Made by a program: the position numbers and the translations under genes. The notes under the pieces were generated by a model. It made no database searches. It was not told the DNA's origin and saw nothing but the letters and a program-made list of their open reading frames with translations. A stretch of 22,349 nt of DNA from NCBI GenBank assembly GCA_000969725.1, contig JXSR01S002991.1; one strand, 5' to 3'. This document shows positions 1 through 10,101 of the stretch, in pieces. Within the stretch, counting starts at the first letter, position 1; every line of letters begins with the position of its first letter. The DNA is from Ophiothrix spiculata (Eukaryota > Echinodermata > Ophiuroidea > Amphilepidida > Ophiotrichidae).

Positions 1-10
1 GCAAAAGTCT

Positions 11-95
11 AATAATTTCTCGTTGCAAGTAAACCTGTTTTGCTCCCTAGGTATGTCACATTTGAAAAATCCACATTGATGATGAGAAAAATGCA
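11..95 (+). repeat. Interspersed repeat, copy 1
   Basis: Direct partner of 1547-1640. It is cut close to the left edge of the window, so its true start is unknown. The area 96-378 shows nothing else. Confidence 0.75.
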
Positions 96-378
96 TTGTA
101 TTGTCACAGGCTTGGTTGCATTACCTTAATGGTGTAGGCTCCTATTTCAACACGTGTGTAATTTTAACTGATTGACCTTGATGACCTCTGAAGTGCATTT
201 TGCAAGTTTAGCCTTTGGTTGCTTCTTGATTTGCTCTTCAAAGATAAATGAAAGTATGTCAATGACATAGCCACAATCACCAAAGCAAAATTCAATTTTC
301 CTCAACTCTTCCTGATTAATTGCATTTTTAGAAAGCACTTCTAACTACTAACTTATATCCATTACCATTTCTTGTTGA

Positions 379-836
379 ACTTAAAAGGGCACAGTTAACC
401 CCTCATTTTCTGAAATATTTTACGCTTTGTAACTCAACAACTGATGAGTAAATCCATATAAAAGTATACATTTGTAGTTGTGGATTTTCATGTAGAAGAT
501 GATGGTTAGGTCAGTTTTGGACCAAAATGTACGATTTTGGACCGAGGTCCAAAAAACCCATGTTCTTGGACCATTAATTTGTAAACAACCTAACTAAATT
601 TTGAAAAAATAAATGTTGGACCTCGAATGATTTTTAGAATCTAGAAACACATGTCTAGGAATGCATTTCTCAAATTTTTGATTTTTACCTTACTTTTTGA
701 AATATTGCCAAAATAGGCCAAAATTGATAAAAAAAAAGCATTGAGAAATGTATACTTTTATATGGATTTACTTATCAGTTGCTGAGTTACAAAGCATAAA
801 ATATTTCAGAAAATGAGGGGTTCACTGTGTCCTTAA
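379..836. mobile_element. Inverted-repeat element, 458 bp
   Basis: The left arm has cccctcattttctgaaatat and gtaaatccatataaaagtat. The right arm repeats these inverted (atacttttatatggatttac and atatttcagaaaatgagggg). The arms are about 95 bases with roughly 90% match and the centre about 270 bp. Both outer ends contain TTAA. The centre has a small palindromic phrase around ttttggaccaaaa. No coding capacity. Confidence 0.88.
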
Positions 837-1546
837 ACATTTATAGTAAACAGACAATTATTTGTGCTTTTTATTTTTACTTCTCCGGAAATCTAAAAAT
901 TGGGTGGGTGTTTTTTTTCCTATAAATAAATTACTTAATTCTTAAAATCCAAACTTCTTTGTTACTATCAATATATTTTAGCAAATATTTTAATTATGTT
1001 CACTTTCCTAGAGAATAATGGCATGCATTTGGAATCTCGAACTTAAGGAAAATAGAAACACTGCTGACAGAACCGTTGCTATGGTTACAGGTCGATATAA
1101 GTTTTTGTTAATTGCACCAATTTGAAATAAGGAGTTTTTCTTGATACCAGCGAAACTATTGATCGAAGACGTTGGAAAATATTACTTTATGTAGACAGTT
1201 TTGCAAGACGAACAATTTGAGACCATTTTAAACAAAATAGGACACTTTTAAAATTTTTGACTCCCATAGGCCCAACATGTGACCCTTGTTTTGACATTTC
1301 ATGTTTTTGGCTATAACTCTTGAAGCATTCATCGGAGATGGGTCAAAGTATACTTTTTCTGGTTCCTTATGATGAGAGGAACATGTTAGAATGGTTTTAA
1401 ACAAGATTTGACTAATTTTCAAATGTGCCCCCAGCAATGACTTTTACCCCCCTCCTGCCGGGTCCCGTGCAACAGACTGATTTTGTGTCCACCCTAGTAA
1501 TGTTACCTATGGTCCATAGCACCCATCTAGATAGGACACATCAAAA
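837..1546. other. No gene seen between repeats
   Basis: AT-rich, with a 69-codon open frame on the minus strand (1228-1437) that resembles nothing. The stretch lies between the two direct copies at 11-95 and 1547-1640 and may belong to a larger decayed element. Confidence 0.4.
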
Positions 1547-1640
1547 TAATTTCTCGTTGCAGTTTTACCCCTAAAATGGGGTTTGCTCCCTAGGTAACAA
1601 TACAATGCATTTGAAAAATCCACATTGATGTTGAGAAAAA
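1547..1640 (+). repeat. Interspersed repeat, copy 2
   Basis: ataatttctcgttgca, tttgctccctaggta and catttgaaaaatccacattgatg recur from 11-95 in the same order. This copy has an insertion with the small hairpin acccctaaaatggggt and another short insertion. The type of element is unknown. Confidence 0.8.
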
Positions 1641-2101
1641 GGTGCCAAAACTGGTCTCCTGCAATTGCCTCACCCTAGCTTCTATTGGCCTATTGCACGA
1701 TTCGCCATTTTGGGGAGAGCCTTGACCTGGCTATTGAGATGAATGGCAACTTACATAATATTACGATTAACAGTTTTATCATTATTGTACCATTAACGGT
1801 GTGATCATTGTTTGGAACCAAATCAGCACTGCATACAGGGCATGAATAGCTGGATAGGCACAACTTAAAAATCAGACTAATTCAAGAATTGGGTTTTCAC
1901 AAAATGAGCAATATACAAGAATTTATTCAAGAGCCAAGTACAATTATATAGAATATACAGAATTCTAATTGTATGTATGTAGGAGAATTGTATACATATT
2001 CTGTAAATCTCATTTTCCGCAGTCAACATTTGTATAGGGACATCATAGACACATACTTGGTTTGTTATCGATTGTAAATTATATTGATATTAATCAGTAA
2101 T

Positions 2102-2378
2102 GTCCGTATGCACAAAAGAGGTTTAAGAGTTAGACCAGGTTTAAAGTTAGACCAGGTTTAAGTCAAATTTTGTATCACAGCTAAATATATTTTCTTCAAC
2201 CAATATTGTCATATTTTGTGTTCGTCTGTAAAATTTTTGGTTGAATCTTCCATATTTTACAGCTTTTGCATTTCAAAAATGCTTCAAAAGGTTCTTTTAT
2301 GGCAGTAGTAATTTTGACTTAGACCCGGTCTAACTTTAAACCCGGTCTAAGTCTTAAACCTCTTTTGTGCATACGGAC
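2102..2378. mobile_element. MITE family A, copy 1
   Basis: It starts gtccgtatgcacaaaagagg and ends with its exact complement, cctcttttgtgcatacggac. The inverted ends run about 66 bases and include two internal copies of a ttagaccaggtttaa phrase on each side. The size is 277 bp, with no coding capacity. A second copy lies at 3724-3979. Confidence 0.92.
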
Positions 2379-2467
2379 CTCAATGTCTATTATGTGTATC
2401 ACATCAATAGACCTGCATTATCAATTTATTCAGAATAAGTTTATTGAGGTTTAAAAACCAATTTGTA

Positions 2468-2531
2468 GCACCTTAGTATAGTGGTTATATCAAATCACTC
2501 GTGAACGTGAGTCACTGGTTTAAATTAAAGA
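2468..2531 (+). repeat. Degenerate tRNA-Asp-like sequence
   Basis: ttagtatagtggttatatc matches the D-arm/A-box part of animal tRNA-Asp (TTAGTATAGTGGTTAGTATC). A B-box-like ggtttaaatta follows at the expected distance, with an ACTC/GAGT stem between. The acceptor end and T-arm do not pair well, so it is a pseudo-tRNA or the head of an old SINE rather than a working tRNA. Confidence 0.45.
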
Positions 2532-3218
2532 AAAACTTTCTCCGTTATTTTTAAGTTTGAAAATATTAAAGTCTGAAAAGTCAATATACGGGTCAAAGTA
2601 CTGCTATGTATAAGGCCCATAGTAAATGTTAAGTACGGAAAAAATATAGTATCCAGTTCAGAATGGGTTATAAGCAGTGACCCCGCTAAGGCCGTGTGGC
2701 GCAAAATTGGTGCGGAAGCTCAACAATTGGCGCAAGGGGTTCCAAAAATAGGGTTTTTGTTATACACAACATTAACTTATTCATTTTTGCTCAGATAATA
2801 TTCAAAATTATGTTAATTTTCGAGGTGATCTTTCCGAAATTGGGAATGACGAAATGTATTTTTTTACATTTACTCAATTTGTTAATATTGGGATAATTAA
2901 TGACTGCATCACTTACAAACACCAATATTTGCTTAGGAATCATCATTACCATTTTTACATCTTGCATGACATTAACACCAGTTGTAATAATAATAATATT
3001 TTCATAATAATTATTGTTTTCAGCTAATTTCATGCAAGTTTTTGCAAAGATGATAATGATAATCCTACAAATGTGCAATATCACATACATATTTAACAGT
3101 CAGAAAGCATACAAAAATTGCATGCGTTCTATAATAGGTACTTCATATTTCTAATAATTTTCAATTAACTAAAACATTGTGACCATTCTCCATAAACCTT
3201 CTTATTGTTATCATTTTT

Positions 3219-3660
3219 ATATGACCCACCATATCGAAAGGTCCCCAAATCAAAATAGATTTGTTGGTCTTATCTGAGAGCCGATATTTCAAGTTTTAAA
3301 AAGGCATCTTGCTTTTGGTTATTGGATGTCTGGTTGGAAAGTTACATTCAAATTGGTAAAAGGTATCAGGCTGATTCTGAAAACTATAGTTCTGAGAAAA
3401 CCTGGTTTAAGTTTTTGTACTGAGTAAAATTTGAATGGAGGGAGGATTTTTATCTTGGTTTTAACCTATTATTATTATGTTTTGGATGCTAGAACCTGAT
3501 TTGCATGACTGGACACGCTTCCAAGGTAACGTTTTTGATGAAATTAGAAATTCAACCTCAAAGTGATTTTTTACTATGCTCAACTTCAATGGCCTGTAGC
3601 ACGTAATTTACAATGCCGACCTTAATGTACCTTTTGATACAGCGGATCACATGTAAAAGT
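3219..3660. mobile_element. MITE family B, copy 1
   Basis: It matches 11271-11698 along its length in the same orientation. The ends are weakly inverted (atgacccaccatatcgaaag against cttttgatacagcggatca). About 440 bp, non-coding. The two copies show many substitutions and small indels, so the insertions are old. Confidence 0.78.
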
Positions 3661-3723
3661 TGTATTCTGATAAAATTGATCATTCTAAGGATTTGAAATG
3701 TTAATATCTATCTTGGACTCCAA

Positions 3724-3979
3724 GGTCAGTATGCACAAAGAGGTTAAAGAGTTAGACCAGGATTAAAATTAGATATGGTTTAAGTGAATTTCACAGCTAA
3801 ATATATTTTCCTCCACCAATATTGTCATATTTTGTGTTATTTGTAAGTTGTTTTGGTTAAATCTTCAATAACTTAAAGGTGTACCAGCATGACCAGTTGA
3901 AATGTGCTTCATAAGGTACTTTTATGGCAGTAGTAATTTTAGATCAGATTTCTGAAACCTATTTTGTGCATACGGCCCT
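3724..3979. mobile_element. MITE family A, copy 2 (degenerate)
   Basis: It is co-linear with 2102-2378: cagtatgcacaaagaggtt at the left, cacagctaaatatattttc, caatattgtcatattttgtg, cttttatggcagtagtaatt, and tttgtgcatacggccctc at the right. The inner half of its right inverted repeat is decayed. Confidence 0.85.
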
Positions 3980-4452
3980 CAGCTTTCATTTCAACTCACA
4001 CAGATCTAAAAGCAAAACATTTCAAGATATAAATAAATTGGAAATGTGCATAAGATGCACAGTTTAACTCTTTCGCTCTGGAATTTCTTTTTCACAAATG
4101 CTAATATTTGGACTGAAAGCCGATCAGAGTGCCACATGGTATTCACTTATGATAGCTGTAGATTGCAAGGATTATTCTTTTTGCCAAAATTGATGATGGT
4201 GCTAGATACCACTTTGTATCAAGCAGTTACACGCTGAATTCCGATATTTTCACCCTTTTTTTAACAGATATTTTCATAGGTTATGCTGGAATTAAAGCCA
4301 ATCATGCATGCTTTTGCAAGCCGCTCTCCGGGGTGAAAGAGTTCAACACACATTTCCTTGGTTTTATGTATTCAATCATGTAATAATGCCTGGAAGAATT
4401 GCAAGTCCAAATTGTAACTAGTAATTGACATATTAACTTGAAACAATTAGGT

Positions 4453-4752
4453 CTGGTGGGGGGGAATTCAAATATAATGTTGCAGGCATAGCGTGACCAC
4501 GGTTTTTCAAAACACCCCCTTAAGGGTGGAGGGTTCTGAAGCCAATATATACCCTTTTCCCCTATTCACACCCTAAATCGGGATTTTATTGATACTGTTT
4601 TCACTCTGGGGTTTGAATAAGTACCCTATTTCTTCAAAATTGCCCCAAAATTATTGGTTGATACCCTAAACAGTGTCACCTGATACACCTCAAAACACCC
4701 CTAATTCACGCTATGCCTGCAACATTATATTGAGTGCCCCTCCCCCCACCGG
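4453..4752. mobile_element. MITE with G-rich ends
   Basis: The left end ggtggggggg is followed by tataatgttgcaggcatagc. The right end is gctatgcctgcaacattata followed by ccctccccccacc. Inverted ends are about 42 bases, total about 300 bp. The interior holds several c-rich phrases (aaaacacccc, aataccct-like). No coding capacity. The last two facts and its size fit a MITE. Confidence 0.87.
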
Positions 4753-4754
4753 GT

Positions 4755-5632
4755 TACACTAACGCATTGAACGGCACTTAGTATGTCATCATAAAACGAA
4801 TATATTTAGCCGTATCTTGAGAGCCATTTTTACCACTTGCATCATTTTTGACAGAGTCTATGGTGTATATATCTAAAGAATTAAACCGGATTTGCATTTG
4901 AACGTTTGGCGTGTTGTTAGATCAAGATATATTGCAAATTCTGTCGGAATTGTTGAATTTGGCATACTTATCCATTGTTACTTGAGCGAAATTACTGTGA
5001 AATGTCTATGGATTAAACCAATATTTCATGTTTCCGCTCTGATTCATTTTCTTACAGTAAAGTGTATAATATATCAAATATCCTAGAAAGGGGTTGATAC
5101 AAAACTTAATTCAGCTGTAAAGATAATAGACTTTGTCATTCACCTCCATTGCAATGTTTCACGCCAGGGATGATATGGAGCAGCCATAATTGACCAATCA
5201 GAAGGTTGGATTCTAGTCTGTGACATCAGCGCGTCCAACAGAATAAGTTTCAAGTACCCAATAAACACGATAAAATACATACAAAGTTGAATCAAAAAGC
5301 AACTACAACTCATTTCTAATCTCTACTAAAACTTCCAACAGTTTACAAAAAATAGGTAATAAAAAAATATGTTGAAATAGTTTCACCTATTTACAAAAAT
5401 ACTCTGTAAACACTACAGACAAAAACAAGAAATAGTTCAGTCAACTGAAGAGCAAAAATGCAAGAAAATAATGCCTAGAGGCATATGAATACATATCACA
5501 ATCACCAAAGATGAGAGCTTTTGTTAACCATGAATTGTAATTATTAAACTCTGTTTGATGCAATATTTGTCTAAGACATGACCAACTCATTATATTATGG
5601 GGGTGGTATTTTAATTCATAAAACAACAAACA
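4755..5632. other. No gene seen
   Basis: AT-rich, with open frames of about 60 codons and no supported gene or repeat. Confidence 0.5.
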
Positions 5633-5634
5633 TA

Positions 5635-6234
5635 CGAGGGGATATCAAAAAGTTTTAAACTTCACCCAGAAGGAATCAAGCTATATCAATGAAATTTTGT
5701 CAGAAAAGTCACTTGTCTTTATGTACATTATGGTGCAGAAATTATCTCAAAAGTAGTTTTACTTTCTTTACAGGCGGTGATTGATGTCATCTACCTACCC
5801 TCTTTAAACATTAACAGCATGGAGCAAAATTGAGACATGCGGTGTGATTAAGTCCCTGCATTTGAAGGGTTACAGGGACCAGTAAATCTTATTGGCACCA
5901 CAAAAGTTTAGTTGTTTGATACCATAGTAACGAGTAGGGTTTTCTCTATCCATTGATACCAAAATTATGGAAATCGGTGCATGAATGACGTCACAAATGG
6001 TGTAATAAAAAATTGCTGACCTGAAAATTTTGATTTTCATCGAAACATAATATCAGATTTTTTCAATAGTGAGGATACCTACAATAACTGTCTGAAGACA
6101 GTCAGTTAAAAGTAGGAGAAATGTGTGATTTTGCACATTGACTATGCTAAGATGCCTAAAGTATCTCATAATGAAATTTTGTTCCTGCCGCCATTTCTTC
6201 TGGGTAAAGTTTAAAACTTTTTGATACCCCCTGG
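5635..6234. mobile_element. Mariner-derived 600-bp element with transposase remnant
   Basis: The left end cgaggggatatcaaaaagtt and the right end aactttttgataccccctgg are inverted, and matching continues with ttaaacttcacccagaag against cttctgggtaaagtttaa. A TA dinucleotide stands on both sides (5633-5634, 6235-6236), the Tc1/mariner target. Near 5838-5886 the frame reads TCGVIKSLHLKGYRDQ then stop, like the start of the helix-turn-helix region of mariner-type transposases. An upstream ATG (5819) is out of frame with it. The rest of the transposase is missing, so the element cannot move itself. Confidence 0.82.
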
Positions 6235-6236
6235 TA

Positions 6237-6880
6237 TGAGACTCAAAACGTACACCTACATTTTTTCCAAATATTTTTCAAAAATTGGAGAGGAAAATGG
6301 TTTTTCTATTCGTGCATGAATGAGCACAAGTTTTAACTCAAAAATTTCACAAATGTTACCAAAAAGTTACACCAAAATGTCACAAAACAATGCATTAAAA
6401 ACAATTCTGACGATAGAATTTCCTGCAACTTTATGAAATTATTTGCAAATATGTCATCCATCATCTGAGAAAAGCGCAATACAAAATTTGACAACATGTC
6501 AGGGAAGTTTTACTTTAAAGTCATTAAGAGCAAAAAACCATATCCATGCGACGTCATAAACGTTACACGAACTTTATTCAGGATTTTGTCAATAATTTTT
6601 ATTTTCAAACACCTACATATCTTGGTCCCACCAGTGGATACTATTATCAACAGCAAACTTGTGGATAGAATGTCTTATGCTCAGTACTGCTTATGCTAGG
6701 AGCTGAAGCCATTTAAAAGTGAAATTTTTCAATTTTTTGGTCACAAATGTTACTTTGGAAACGCCCAAAATGATATTTTTTTTACTGATTTCCAACAGTA
6801 TTCCAAATATTGTACAGTTATTACAAGATCAAAAACCTTATAGAGTACTTACATATATTTTAATGATACTATTAGTTTCC
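6237..6880. other. No gene seen
   Basis: AT-rich, with two short open frames (61-74 codons) lacking any recognisable protein. No repeat structure I can support. Confidence 0.5.
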
Positions 6881-6994
6881 GCCTGTTCACACAAAACGGA
6901 GAGATATTATCTATGGTTGGGTGCTGTATCACATGAGGCCTAGCACTCAACCATAGATATCTTCCATATTGTGTTACAAGAACAAACAGGAGGC
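6881..6994. repeat. Hairpin, 114 bp
   Basis: tatctatggttgggtgct is followed after about 17 bases by agcactcaaccatagata (one mismatch). Pairing extends outward imperfectly to gcctgttcacacaa against ttgtgtt...aacaggaggc. Arms are 45-50 bases. Likely a small MITE. Confidence 0.8.
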
Positions 6995-7507
6995 AACAAG
7001 TTTATCACTTGGTCACAAATTGGTGACTAAAAAGTGGTTTCCATTGAAAGTTGCATTACTGGGGCTTACACTGTATGTGTTGTGTGCACTCTCTATAGAT
7101 TTATCTGAAATGCCTGATCCTAATCAATAATCGGGTGTACATGGTAAAGAGCTTGTGACATCCAATATTGACTTCAAATTCTTAGAAGACAAACAGTCTC
7201 CTTGGTACATTTTTTTGTCTTATATAAGAAACCCAAACAAAGTGAATATCATATACATGTATATGGTCATAAAGGTGCAAACATTTTCACAACCCAAAAA
7301 AACTGACAGATATTTTCCATTATATATGAAATTGTGATGCATATTATAGATCTAGTGTGAATATATAGACAAGTGAACAAGACAGTGAGTGATCACAATA
7401 TTAAAGCACCCAGGCCCGCCTGACATCGGCGATATTATTGGAACGCAGTATGTGTGTTGCAGATATATTGAAAGTTACTTCCTTTTCCCTTGGAGAAATC
7501 TTGCGAT

Positions 7508-7844
7508 AAGGCCTAAAAAAATAAATTGTTTGATTGGCGTAACCCGACCGAAACTAATTTTACCACCGACCCTAGATATTTTTATTTTTTTGAGCATGGT
7601 AAAAAACCTTCAAATCCCAAATTTGATGGGAATCGATTCATGGGAGCCCAAGATATGGCTTGCAGGACATTCAAAATGACAAATAAAAGATGTGTTACAG
7701 AAAAAGTGAAGATGTTTTTGTATATGTGCCATATATTTTGTGTTCTTTTATGTGAAACATAGACTTAGAAAAAAAAAATCTGACCTACCTACCCTATTTT
7801 TTTTCTATGTTACGCCAATCAAACAATTATTTTTTTTTGGCCTA
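7508..7844. mobile_element. MITE with 36-bp inverted ends
   Basis: The left end aaggcctaaaaaaataaatt continues gtttgattggcgtaac. The right end is gttacgccaatcaaac followed by aattatttttttttggcct. The size is about 337 bp. The left inner flank has aacccgaccg, the right has ctacctaccc. No transposase. Overlapping short frames inside it are not genes. Confidence 0.85.
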
Positions 7845-8840
7845 ATGAGCACACAATCAATTCTTTTTCATGACTAAAGGCAGTATCTACTACATCAAAC
7901 ATGTGTTCATACAACCTTCTATACTTTGATCAACACTAAATAGGCGGGAATTATTAGGCTTTTCTTCATCTGCAAGTAAACATAATCCCACTTACACTTG
8001 CGCCGTAGATATACTGACACGCAAGTCACACGTACAACACGCGCTGCGTCTCCTGCAGTTTTGCTGTGTTCTGCTACACGCACGCTTATCTATATCAATT
8101 CACAGTGTGAAGAGGCCCACCTATTTGGTGTTGATCATAGTATAGTATGGGTGTGCATTGAAGTGAAATTACAAGCTAATAGGAAGTATCTGCTATGCTT
8201 TATAAATGCACATACTGCGTTTTTACTTTATAAGGCAGTGCTGTAGAAGTGACAATACAATAGCCTGCACTACAGCAGCAATACACACACACCTCACAGC
8301 AATTACATAACACTTCCTTGGTGTGTAAGGGATATTTTTTGACTAGTAATTCAAACTGATACCATAAGTAATGCATTGTAGATTGACTGCCAGTGTAATT
8401 GATCCGATTATGACACAACTTCAACAGTGAATAGACAAGATTACATCGACTTGTAAAGCAATTTAAATTTAACAAGGTCTTTCTGAACATTCTAATATAC
8501 TGATGTAACAGGTCAATATTAGTAATTTTCAAGAGAATTTGTCATTTCCACACAAAAATAATGATTGGCATTGTTTACAAAAGTTTTCAGTGACATTAGT
8601 TGGTTAACTATTACTAAAATATTATCAGCAAAAAAATAATGGTTGTGTTATCCTTAGGGGAAAAAATTTAAGTCGGGCCTGTTGTTCAGGATTCTTTATT
8701 ATTTTTTTTACTTTTCACGAAGAAGATATTTTGACCTTTAAAATCTCCAAAAAACAATGCATGTTAAAGTCAAATGACACCATAGCAAAATCTTTTTTTA
8801 AGTTATTTCTGACATAACACCAAAGATTTGTTAATTTAAC
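7845..8840. other. No gene seen
   Basis: It contains a short CpG-richer patch at about 7995-8090 (cgcgctgcgtctcctgc) with similarity in flavour to the CpG-rich repeat at 20930-21000. Open frames of up to 110 codons overlap one another on both strands and have no recognisable protein. No promoter can be supported. Confidence 0.5.
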
Positions 8841-8843
8841 ACA

Positions 8844-8849
8844 TTTATT
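8844..8849 (-). terminator. Candidate poly(A) signal, distal
   Basis: AATAAA on the minus strand, about 1070 nt after the stop codon. Its local context (CACAATAAATGTG) is AT-rich. It is a plausible cleavage signal, but the hexamer is common in AT-rich DNA. Confidence 0.3.
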
Positions 8850-8960
8850 GTGAGTTTAGAAACAGTAAGTTTAATATAAAAAATCTGTCAAAAAATAACA
8901 CAACAATTATTTTTGTCCTTAAGAAGGGTAGTTTGGACACTGACTCTATGCCATCTAACG

Positions 8961-9262
8961 GTGTGATATATGTTAAATGCTTATTACCACTGATGTTAAC
9001 TATTGGTATGTTCAATAAGTTATACAATGTTATTACATTCATCTCTAACACTGCATGATATATGTGCTTGTACAGAGACTGATATTAACTGTTGGGATGT
9101 TCAAGAAGTTATACAATATTGTTACAATTATCTCTAACACTGTGTGATACATGTGCTTGTACAGAGACTGATATTAACTGTTGGGATGTTCATTTAGTTC
9201 TACATTGTTGTGTTCAATAAGTTATATAATATTTTGTCAATCATATCCAACACTGTGCTTAT
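8961..9262. repeat. 89-bp tandem repeat, about three copies
   Basis: The unit has anchors at gatgttaact (8992), gatattaact (9081) and gatattaact (9170), a regular 89-bp period. Copies 2 and 3 are nearly identical at first (gttgggatgttca, tgtgcttgtacagagactg). The first and last are more diverged. It may lie in the 3'UTR. Confidence 0.85.
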
Positions 9263-9394
9263 GACTGTCAACAAGGTCTTTTACGAAGTTTAGTCTCTAC
9301 CAAATTAATGTTGATATATGTGTTGAGTTTATACAGTGATGTTATGAAATATGACATTAAATGTGATAGGTTACATCAATTTCAACAAAATATC

Positions 9395-9697
9395 CAGTGG
9401 CGTAACCAGAAGGGGTGCGCGTGGTTTCTTTTGAGGTCACCTGTTTGAAATTTGAAGTTAAGCAAGATTTGTTGTCTTTTGTTTGAACGACATTAGTTTT
9501 GAGTAAAATTTAATATAATTTATTTCAAAAGTTGGAAATATTGTTTGAAAAAGTGACTTAATAGCCAAAATTTGCGAGTAATTTTGACATAGAATGCGAT
9601 TCGGGATTTTTTTTTAATTCTATTTTTTTTTTTTTGCTTTTCAAGTTTGTCATAAAAATTGTCGTACCCCAATATTGAAACTCTGGTTACGCTACTG
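9395..9697. mobile_element. hAT-type MITE with 8-bp target duplication
   Basis: It begins cagtggcgtaaccaga and ends tctggttacgctactg, inverted ends of 16 bases with one mismatch. The start CAGTGGCGTA is typical of hAT ends. It is flanked by aaaatatc (9387-9394) and agaatatc (9698-9705), an 8-bp target duplication with one change. At 303 bp it has no transposase. It lies in the presumed 3'UTR. Confidence 0.88.
9519..9524 (-). terminator. Candidate poly(A) signal, proximal, inside a MITE
   Basis: AATAAA on the minus strand, about 395 nt after the stop. It lies inside the hAT-type element at 9395-9697, so if used it would be a poly(A) site donated by a transposon. Confidence 0.3.
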
Positions 9698-9805
9698 AGA
9701 ATATCATCACCTCCAATATCATATTTTGTTTCACAAGAAATCTGAACCCACCTTCAAACTTTCCAAATGTTATGTCAACAAACATGATATTTTTTGGTGC
9801 AATTT

Positions 9806-9913
9806 GACATTAACTGTTAATGAGCTCATCAAGTTCCAATAGGAAATCATCATTATCTCCAATGGCATCTTTGTTATCAACAGCGGTCTGACTGTTACCC
9901 AGGTCTTCAAGCA
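9806..9913 (-). pseudogene. In-frame copy of the C-terminal coding segment, after the stop
   Basis: This 108-bp segment is a direct tandem copy of 9914-10021, with four differences in about 106 aligned bases. It lies just after the stop codon of E10 and in the same frame (108 is 36 codons). Its own frame is open, from LLEDLGNS to LLELDELINS, with its own TAA at 9810-9812. Two differences change residues (an Asp to Asn, and Ile to Phe before LLEL) and two are silent. It would normally be 3'UTR. Read-through of the first stop would add 35 residues and so duplicate the acidic C-terminal helix. Which copy is the original cannot be told. Confidence 0.88.
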
Positions 9914-9917
9914 GACA

Positions 9918-10101
9918 TTAACTGTTAATGAGCTCATCAAGTTCCAATAGGATATCATCATCATCTCCAATGGCATCTTTGTTATCAACCGCGGTCTGAC
10001 TGTTACCAAGGTCTTCAAGAAGATTGTCCAAGTCATCTGTGATACTCGTCAAACGCTCTGTGCGTGGACGCGATGAAGTAGTCTGTGATGGAGGACTTGA
10101 T
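9918..10101 (-). CDS. ZC3H11A: ZC3H11A-like terminal coding exon E10
   Basis: The acceptor TTTGTATTTCAG precedes 10101. The stop codon TAA is at 9918-9920. The exon encodes 60 residues: a Ser/Thr/Arg-rich start (SSPPSQTTSSRPRTERL), then an acidic amphipathic part ITDDLDNLLEDLG, and the end GDDDDILLELDELINS. This end is the best family marker in the window, since vertebrate ZC3H11A proteins also finish with an Asp-rich stretch followed by LLLEL and a short tail ending in Ser. Two alternating Leu/Asp helices suggest a short binding helix. The 108 bp that hold the end of the frame are copied again just after the stop. Confidence 0.9.

Larger units (their letters stand above)
8844..9917 (-). other. 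Probable 3'UTR of the ZC3H11A-like gene
   Basis: After the stop there is no further coding signal. The region holds the 108-bp copy of the terminal exon, a hAT-type MITE (9395-9697) and an 89-bp tandem repeat. Two AATAAA hexamers occur on the minus strand, at 9519-9524 (inside the MITE) and at 8844-8849. The true end could be at either or elsewhere, so the extent given is the longer option. Confidence 0.4.

Noticed and set aside
379..836. piggyBac assignment from TTAA at both ends
   Set aside because: TTAA is common in AT-rich DNA, the termini do not show the usual piggyBac start, and no transposase is present.
7389..7762. Two overlapping plus-strand frames of 96 and 78 codons
   Set aside because: They lie mostly within the MITE at 7508-7844 and have no recognisable product.
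8200..8532. 110-codon open frame on the minus strand
   Set aside because: Cys/Tyr/Leu-rich, resembles no protein, has no splice or promoter support, and overlaps an unrelated frame on the other strand.
9770..10036. 88-codon minus-strand frame with doubled phrases
   Set aside because: It is the wrong frame of the duplicated terminal exon; the true frame gives LLELDELINS.
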